This document shows positions 56,788-64,000 of a stretch of DNA of 64,000 bases, in pieces; within the stretch, counting starts at the first letter, position 1; every line of letters starts with the position of its first letter. This DNA is from Symsagittifera roscoffensis (lineage: Eukaryota; Xenacoelomorpha; Acoela; Convolutidae). The notes under the pieces were generated by a model, which was not told where the DNA came from, made no database searches, and was given only the letters and a program-made list of their open reading frames with translations. The DNA lies in NCBI RefSeq assembly GCF_963678635.1, contig NC_087066.1:50771581-50835580 (forward strand), in the 5' to 3' direction. Both the position numbers and the translations under genes were made by a program.

Positions 56788-57289
56788 TTGTTCTGTCTTT
56801 CGCAACGAAAGTAACGGAATATTTGTGCTCGGGGTGGGTTTTTTCTTCAGACAAATTTCGACTTTTTAACCAGACATTTTTGGCGAATTTTTTTAATATC
56901 ATTCGAAAGCTTATATCATTGTTCTGAGCTAAAATTTGAAAATGTATTTCACCTGTGATCATTTTTTGTAAGGTTTCGGGTGTTTAAAGATTGCCATTTT
57001 GGCCAATTTGGGACAATTAACGCGCGATATATTTCGCGCTATTAACGGGTAAGCGGAGACTTAATTCGTCTTAGAAATCTTTCTAAATTAATTCAAGCTT
57101 GTTAATAGAATCTAAATCTATCGCTTTGTACTTAATATGGTGTGTGGGGAGATGTTTTTACAAAAAATCTCAAATTTAAAAAAAGTTATTTTATTGTTTT
57201 ACATTTAAATTTCTCATGTTATTACTGCTCCATAGACCTTAAAAGGCAGTCGGAACATTCAAGGCTTAAACTTGATACGAGCAGTCTTG
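56788..57289 (+). mobile_element. R2 hairpin-bounded repeat, copy d
   Basis: Complete copy; the 3' hairpin is partly degraded (AAGGCTTAAACTTG). Confidence 0.75.
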
Positions 57290-57958
57290 TTTTTATAGTT
57301 GTTTTGTTGACTGAAGCTCTTTTTTTGCGAGTCAAAGTCATTTTCTGGCGTCTAAAGTTTTCACGTGGTTCCACTTTTGCAGCCGACATCGGTCAGGCAG
57401 AGGCAGATATGAAGCGAGAAGTAAAGTGAGAGCTCGATTTCACAAACCATCATTGGCATTTTAATGTGCGTTTACATGAAAATCAATCAATTTGCTTAGC
57501 GCAAAATTACTTGAAAACCACTTAATTAATTTTGTTTCCAACAATACAAAAACAAGCCTTCAAAATGACAAATGAATCAATTTCTGTTTCTTGATTGTTT
57601 CTTCAAAGCTTATGAATTTTGTTTTGCGACATAGAAAACTGAAAGACATTGGCATTTTTGTCAATTATGTTGTATCGCCAATTAATCAAAAAATTATTAT
57701 GAAAATTTGATAAGTGCTCGACCAAGAAAATTTAATAAGTACTTCAACAAAAATCAATAAATTTTAATATGTTTTTCAACAACTACCACGGAATAATTAA
57801 TGAAACCTCAACAAATTAAAATAGTGGGAGTAAAAGAGTTCCTAAGCTACGTTTCAGCTAAAAGCGGGAAAACAAGACTAGGCATTGTAACGAATCGTTG
57901 AACTTCACGCCATATATCAATATTTTGCAACTAATTGTGAGGCAACTATAAAATAATT
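57290..57958. other. GPCR intron, non-coding
   Basis: No gene or repeat recognised. Confidence 0.35.
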
Positions 57959-58415
57959 TTTGTTCCAACTTTCAATGACAATGACGAAACAATCGTGCTG
58001 GGAGTGTTTTTTTTTCTTCAGACAAATTTTGATGTATTTTTTCTATCGTCCTGAAGTTTGAGTTGTCTTAGGTTGTTTTACCTGGAAAAAGATGTTTTTA
58101 CCTGTGATCTTTTTTGTGAAGTTATGGGGGTTAAAAAATTTGTTTAAAACGCAGAACTGGGACAATTATTGCGCGATATATTTCGTGCTGTTAAAGCATA
58201 AGTGGAGATTTAATCTGCCTTACAAGTCGTTCCAAATTGAATTCAGGCGTGATGTTTGATCTATTTAATACTTTGCAAAAAGCCAAGCATATCACTTTGT
58301 ACTTTACGTGTTGGTGGATGATTTCGACCTGAATCTAACTTTTTGCTAACGTTATCATTGTTTTAAAAGGAACATTACTCCAATCGAAAAATTCACCCTG
58401 ATACGAGCAGTCTTG
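57959..58415 (+). mobile_element. R2 hairpin-bounded repeat, copy e (diverged)
   Basis: The start hairpin is damaged (TGTTCCAACTTTCAATG) and the 3' part is shortened (ACCCTGATACGAGCAGTCTTG). Confidence 0.65.
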
Positions 58416-58707
58416 TTTTTAGATTAAGCATCTGTTTCATCTTCATTACTCTCGAGTCTAATTTTGAGTTTTATTACTATAGTTTTGCGACTATTTTAGG
58501 ATTATATTGATTAAAGTAATTAACTTTGGTACAATAACGACAAATTTTCATTTTTTAATGACTACTTTTGAGATGAATGTGATTCATTTTCAAGCTTTCA
58601 GCAATTGACTATTGGCTGAAAGCCTGAAAATTAACCGCATTTAATATAAGCGTTCCGCTGATTGACTACTTTTGAATATGTCGCGGATAATTTTTTATAT
58701 GAACTTA

Positions 58708-59107
58708 TTGTTTCGACTTTCGTACGAAAGTAACAGAATATTTGTGCTCGCGGTGGGTTTTTTTCTTCAGACAAAATTCGACTTTTTAACTAGTTTTTTT
58801 GACTGAATTTTTACATCATTCAAAAGCTATTGTTGTTCTGAGCTTAAATTTGAAAAGATTATTTACCTATGATCATTTTTTGTAAAGTTATGGGGGGTTT
58901 GAAGGCTGCCATTTTGGCCAATTTGGGACAATTAACGCGCGATATAATTTGCGCTAATAATGCGTAAGTGGCAATTTAATCCGTCATAGAAATCGTTCCA
59001 ATTTTCTTTTGTTTTATTTCATTGAATTTTTAAATATTATTACTGCTCCATAAACCTTAAAAGGCAGTCGGAACATTCAGGGCTTCGCCCTGTTGCGAGC
59101 TGTCTTG
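58708..59107 (+). mobile_element. R2 hairpin-bounded repeat, copy f
   Basis: TTGTTTCGACTTTCGTACG at the start and GGGCTTCGCCC hairpin plus GCTGTCTTG at the end. About 100 bp of the middle is missing relative to copy c. Confidence 0.75.
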
Positions 59108-59402
59108 TTTTCTTTGCTTTCAGTGGCTAATTTCTTCCCGAAGGTACAATGCTTCCTGACCATACAAAATGTCAAAACTTTTCGGTGAATAGCCACTAAA
59201 TTTACATCTGAAACTCCTGAAATTTGTCTCGGACTTCCTCTCAGAAATCAACAAGCACCCAGTTTCCAGTTTAATTAATGGGATATTCCATCTTTTTAAA
59301 ACCCGTCTTTCTGAAATTGAGAAAACATCTATTTCTATCAGGAAATAATCAATTTAAATCTCTTTTTGTAATCAAATAAATAAATTCAACAACAGATCTT
59401 TA

Positions 59403-59913
59403 TTGTTCCGACTTTCGATTCGAAAGTAACGGAATATTTGTGCTCGGGGTGGGTTTTTTTTCTTCAGACAAATTTCGACTTTTTAACTAACCATTTTTGA
59501 CGGAATTTTTTTACATCATTCAAAATGTGTTGTTGTCTTGAGCTTAAATTTGAAAAGAAATTTTACCTGTGAATATTTTTCGTAAAGTTATGGGGGTTTA
59601 AAGATTGCCATTTTGGCCAATTTGGGACAATTAACGCGCGATATATTTCGCGCTATTAACGCTTAAGATCGAAATCGTTCCAAAATGGTTGAAAGAAGCA
59701 TATTTGCCATAATTGATATGTTACAATGAGCGAAATGTATTCTTTTGTACTTTATATGGCGTGTGGGGGGATGATTTCATTAAAAAAAAACAAATTTTAG
59801 ATTTTTTTTAAATTTTATTTTAATGAATTTAATTTTTTGATGTTACTACTGCTCCACAAACCTTAAAAGGCAGTCCGAACATTCAAGGTTTCGCTCTGAT
59901 ACGAGCAGTCTTG
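59403..59913 (+). mobile_element. R2 hairpin-bounded repeat, copy g
   Basis: Complete copy with TTGTTCCGACTTTCGATTCG at the start and ACGAGCAGTCTTG at the end. Confidence 0.8.
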
Positions 59914-62129
59914 TTATTTTTTTATATTCGATTATTGTTTCATAAGTTTTTGGAACAGTTTGAGTCGATTTTGTTTGATTTTTTTTTGTCTGGTTTTCAT
60001 TTTTCTCTTATGAAGTATAATCGAATTAACTGATGATATTGATTGCCCCATTTTACTTCAAACTTGCATCGAGTTTGCCAATATCTAAAGTTTTTTGTTG
60101 AAGTTGCCAACTTAAATTGATGAAAAAAAAACCTTTCCAGTAGTTTTGAAAGTGGTTAAACCAAGAAACTTTTTTTTTCTTCCTTTTTCTTGATTTTGTT
60201 TTGTTGAGCAATTTTTTCATCTTAATTTGAGGAAATTGTTTTTGTGACTCATTGGGTTGAGCTGATTTATTATAATAAGATAAACTTAAACTCTTTCGAA
60301 AAACCGATTTACAAACAATCAAGTTTTCGAAAAAGAAGCCTTATAGCTGTACACAAAAGTTACAAGTTTTTGATATATTCGTGAGTCAAATTACAAATAT
60401 GGCGAAATTTTACTAGCAGTTTAACTTTTTGAATTCTTGATAGTAAACTTGTTTTTGTCTCAATGAGAAAACTTTTGATTGTTATGTTTAAGACTAAATC
60501 AAAGAAATTAAAGTGAAACTCAAGATATTTTGTTTGAATTTTCATGTGAGGAGAAAAAGCAAGTCGCGCATCTTCAAACAACGAAAAAATTTACTCAAAC
60601 AGTTTCACACTGCAAAAAAGGTTAAACACACATTTTCGCATTGCAACGAATGCTAATCGTAGAGTTATCATATAACTTTTTGAACGTTTCACAGGCTAAT
60701 AAAATTGTACAGCTTTTACCAAACTGGTTGATAAGTAATCTCACGCTGAGCGATTTCGTTATTGACACCAATTTTGTCGTCCAAATTATAGCGGTTTGGA
60801 TAAGCTTCAAAATCATCCCAAACTGAATTGAGATATCTATTTTTTGCAAAAGGCATCACAAGACGCGACATTACACTTGATCATGACCTGGCCTTGCATA
60901 ACAGTGATTAATTGTAATAAAAAATCGTTTTATTTTTGAAGAAACTATTTTTTTATTGAAACTTATCTCTTAAAGTTACTCTAGACACGTTGAAATGCAG
61001 TCGCTTTGCTCACGGTTTCACTCCAAAATCTACCATTTTAAAAAAAAATTTATTTAGCTTTAATTTTTTTTCATGGGATAAAATTATGCGTTCAGAATTT
61101 TACGTATGTTTTCATAAGCTTGGAAGATTGCAAAAGCCGGCGTCTTTAACGTTTTTTAGTGCAAATTCTATTGATTCACTTGCAAAACAATTACAATTGC
61201 AAGTTTAAAAACAAAACAACATGTTTTGTAAAAAAAAAGAAGTAGAAAAAAAGAGACAATTTGTGGCAAGGAATTACCTTAGTTTCTGACAAATATCAAT
61301 AAATGTCAGCTACTGTTTTTTTGTACACTTGTTGTTCGTTGTTGGAGTAAAAAAATGTTCTACAAGAGAAAAGAATTGTCATTTTTAACACGCGTTTTTC
61401 AAAACCAATTATAAATCTAAAATCAAAGCTGAAAAATCTGAAATCAATTTAATCTGAATTTCAAAACCCAAAAAGTCTGATAAACTACATAATTAAACAA
61501 AGAGATAAGCTGATTCAATCAAAAAAAAGTATTTTGAAGGGTAGATAAAACAAAAAACTTCAGCATCATTTTTGTCACAAAAAAGTCTTGACATTCGAAA
61601 AACGTGAACTACTTGAGATACTTCCGATGGAAAAACAACCTTCTTTTAAGAATTTAATCAAAATGTCAATAAATAATTCCATTAAGTTTCTGAGAAAATT
61701 TTCTTCTATCATCTTTATCTCAAATAATTGACAACTAGAAACCTGATTGAATCATGAGATCAAAAGAAATGGAGAAGTCAAAAAGCCATATTAGAGTTTC
61801 AAAAAAACGCTTAATAATTTTTTCTTGCAGCAGAAAATTGTTTGGTGATAATCACCAGATTGTTAAAAGATATTAAGTAAATGAACAAAAGACTTGTGAA
61901 AAAGTAGCAAAATGCAGCTGTATTGAGAAAACGATTTATATAATGAATGTTGTTAAACTGAAACTACTTTTGAAAACTTAAAGAGCATTTAATTTTTGAA
62001 GAACCTGTGAAAAAAATTGAACATAAAAATAAAGAAAAAAATTTACAAAAAACTTTAAATTGATGCCATATAAACGGTCAAAATACTTCAAATTGCAAAA
62101 TGACAATAAATAATTCAACATTCGAGGAA
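59914..62129. other. GPCR intron, long AT-rich stretch
   Basis: No exon, domain or repeat recognised over 2.2 kb. The missing TM3-start exon could be here. Confidence 0.35.
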
Positions 62130-62530
62130 GTTTACAAAAATTCGTAAATGGGCGTTTTTTTGCCATAAGCATTTTGACTTTTGAACTAGTTTTTCTAAGT
62201 GGATTGTGAAAACTGATAAAAAGGCCAGTTTGAGTAAATTATGGTGCAATTTATTGCGTTCTTGTAATGCGTAAGCGGCCAACTAATCTGTTTACCGAGT
62301 TTTTTCAAAATGAATTGATGCAAATTAATTGGCTTCAATTAAACGTTAATAATGGAATAAGAAACCACTTTGTGCTTATTATAACTACGAGTGGGGTAAG
62401 GAAAGTTACAAGGAAAAATCGGATTTTTTCTTTTCCTTTCCAAAATTTTATTTAGGTAACATTATTCTATAAATGATAGATGTGAAAGATCAATCGGAAT
62501 ATTCAAGGTTTGCTGTGATACGAGCAGTAT
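62130..62530 (+). mobile_element. Old R2 relative
   Basis: Keeps GCGTAAGCGGCCAACTAATC, CGGAATATTCAAGG and GATACGAGCAGTATTTG landmarks but lacks the start hairpin. A separate reversed 3' end fragment (CTGCTCGTATTATGAAGAAG) lies at 62,556-62,610. Confidence 0.5.
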
Positions 62531-62639
62531 TTGATTAGTCTTAAAAACATAAAAGCAGAACTGCTCGTATTATGAAGAAGCGCTGAATTTTCCGTCCACG
62601 TTTTAAAAAAATAAGACGTAGTGCTGAATAAACCTTTAG

Positions 62640-63148
62640 AATTTTACAATCTGAAAAAGTTAAAATGTGTATTTTTTTTCAAGTTTTGTTGAAAATTTTT
62701 TCTTCACACTCTTAACATTATATTTTAATGTTTTAGTGTCTGGTTGAAAACGTGTTAAAACACAACAATGACACGTAAATGAAAACTTATTTGACATCAT
62801 TACGTTTGGTTTGAAAGAAAAAACATTTTTATTTATATCTTCTTTTTTTCCCCATTGTTGTTATAATATATACAGATATACACACTTTTTTTGGGTAAAA
62901 TTAAGATTTATCGCATCAGGAAAACGCCCTGGATGTTTTGACTGCCCGTTTGTCTATGGATTAGAGTCTGGTTTTGAAAAAAATGACAACAATTTCCAAA
63001 CTTTGGAAACTTTTTGTCATTTTTTAAAAATCAAACACTAATCCATAAACAAGAGGAAACTTGGGAAGTAAACAAAATGGGAGTTTTTGATTTTTTTTAA
63101 AACTGATCTCCGATCCAACTGAATACAATTTTGTTCAATTTTGTGTTA
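62640..63148. other. GPCR intron, non-coding
   Basis: A fragment near 62,918-62,960 (ACGCCCTGGATGTTTTGACTGCC) resembles a reversed R2 3' end; otherwise nothing recognised. Confidence 0.35.
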
Positions 63149-63737
63149 CCAGGTCAAACTGTGCACTGGATAGGTCCAAAATGTGGTGTCTGTATGGTCC
63201 AGGCTTCCATAGACAAGTTTTAAAACAGGTTCCGAAATGTAAGTGGATTCCGTTCACAAAATTTCCGTGGTCTACTCGTACAAATACCTGTAAGGTAAAT
63301 TTTGTCGGTACATTAGTTTTATTGCGGATTCCGCAACAAGCGATTATTGACAAGTGTTCCGGATTCCGTAAAAGTAAGCTATTTCCGCAAATGCAAGTGG
63401 ATTCCGCAAATTTATGCGGATTCCGCTTACAATTGACGGATTCAGTTTAAAATTTGCCAATTCCACTTACAGCTGCGGATTCCACGACAGCTTAAGTTTA
63501 CTAAACAAATATATTATTATTTGTTTGTTGATTCCACAAATCATTCTGCATCCAGCAAAATTTATTGCAAATTCCTCAAAACTGCCTGTTTTTTGAAGCA
63601 GTTTTGAGCAATACAGTGTTCCAGCTATTTGTACTTGGAATCCAAAACAGTAAAGAAAATTAGGAAAAATAGCACAATTCTGTTTTTGGCCTGTTGCGGA
63701 ATCCGCTTACGATTCACAACTCCACAGTTTGGCCGCG
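63149..63737. mobile_element. R4 element b (589 bp)
   Basis: Ends CCAGGTCAAACTGTGCACTGG and, reversed, CGCGGCCAAACTGTGGA, each beside TA. The interior is full of GCGGATTCCGC-like motifs, as in element a. It has no transposase. Confidence 0.6.
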
Positions 63738-63871
63738 TAATGTGTTCTTCATGAGCCAATTACGACCAGTAATCTGAAGATGCCAAATGTCACTTTCATT
63801 GAAGGCCGCTACCTCGGTTCCAGCAATAGCAAAGAACGTACTTGTCTAAATTGATTCCCTGCTCTGTATAC

Positions 63872-63932
63872 TCAGCATGTTGTCTTTAAGCGGCAGTGGG
63901 AAAACAAAACTGCCAACCAGCAAATCTAAAGG
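63872..63932 (-). CDS. Class A GPCR, candidate TM2 exon
   Basis: After a strong pyrimidine tract and acceptor (TTTCTCGTTCGTTCAG) the frame reads PLDLLVGSFVFPLPLKDNML. This fits the second half of TM2 (D2.50 in LDLLVG) and the first extracellular loop of neuropeptide receptors. A GTATAC donor gives a 61-bp exon; reading further hits a TAG, so splicing there is required. It has the same strand and order as the downstream exons 54,761-54,961 and 49,572-50,324. About 17 residues including the conserved TM3 cysteine remain unaccounted for. TM1 would be beyond the window. Confidence 0.55.
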
Positions 63933-64000
63933 CTGAACGAACGAGAAAGATGCAATTATAAGCGAAGTTTCTATTAGTATAGTTACCCACAGAACTGAGA

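Noticed and set aside
53396-59913. CRISPR-like or regulatory array from the regularly recurring R2 copies
   Set aside because: Spacing is irregular, units are about 500 bp with mobile-element-like boundaries, and copies also occur elsewhere on both strands.

Overview
The window looks like gene-poor, AT-rich chromosomal DNA of an invertebrate metazoan. The evidence is a class A neuropeptide-type GPCR split by large introns, a lipocalin-like terminal exon, GT-AG splice signals, and dense layers of eukaryotic transposable elements (Ty1/copia, Ty3/gypsy, hAT-type and TA-flanked terminal-inverted-repeat elements, hairpin-bounded short repeats, tRNA-derived box-B modules, a long ATA/ATC microsatellite). 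I cannot name the species. No bacterial operon, CRISPR array or complete host gene is present.

Layout. 1-10,020: three broken, minus-strand Ty1/copia copies alternating with an uncharacterised 1.6 kb repeat (R1) that carries two pol III box-B-like modules; about 2.43 kb of this is a recent tandem duplication. 10,021-15,300: mostly non-coding, with a lipocalin-like last exon (11,441-11,816), a foldback-like element, one R2 repeat and an intact non-autonomous hAT-type element with an 8-bp target duplication. 15,304-21,920: a young LTR element (630-bp LTRs, about 99% identical, 5-bp target duplication). 22,050-26,000: a decayed Ty3/gypsy pol. 30,600-39,720: an old copia-superfamily element split by a younger copia copy (about 32,190-36,461). 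41,570-49,336: a diverged tandem duplication whose two units each carry a different insertion. 49,572-63,932: three exons of a minus-strand GPCR separated by introns rich in the hairpin-bounded repeat R2.

The most interesting object is the LTR element at 15,304-21,920. Between its LTRs I find no gag, protease, RT or integrase. It carries a chuvirus-type envelope glycoprotein, a two-exon acidic protein whose intron contains the whole glycoprotein gene, an apparent internal promoter (CCAAT, TATA-like, initiator and two copies of a 14-bp palindrome) just upstream of exon 1, a separately spliced gene on the opposite strand, and a small 3' coiled-coil ORF reached through a perfect A_AAA_AAA slippery heptamer. 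The layout resembles complex retroviruses (an internal-promoter-driven regulator as in foamy viruses, an antisense gene as in HTLV-1), but without the replication genes. I infer a non-autonomous element that would need Gag-Pol in trans, with its own regulatory circuit.

All domain calls come from reading translations by eye; no database or alignment was run.
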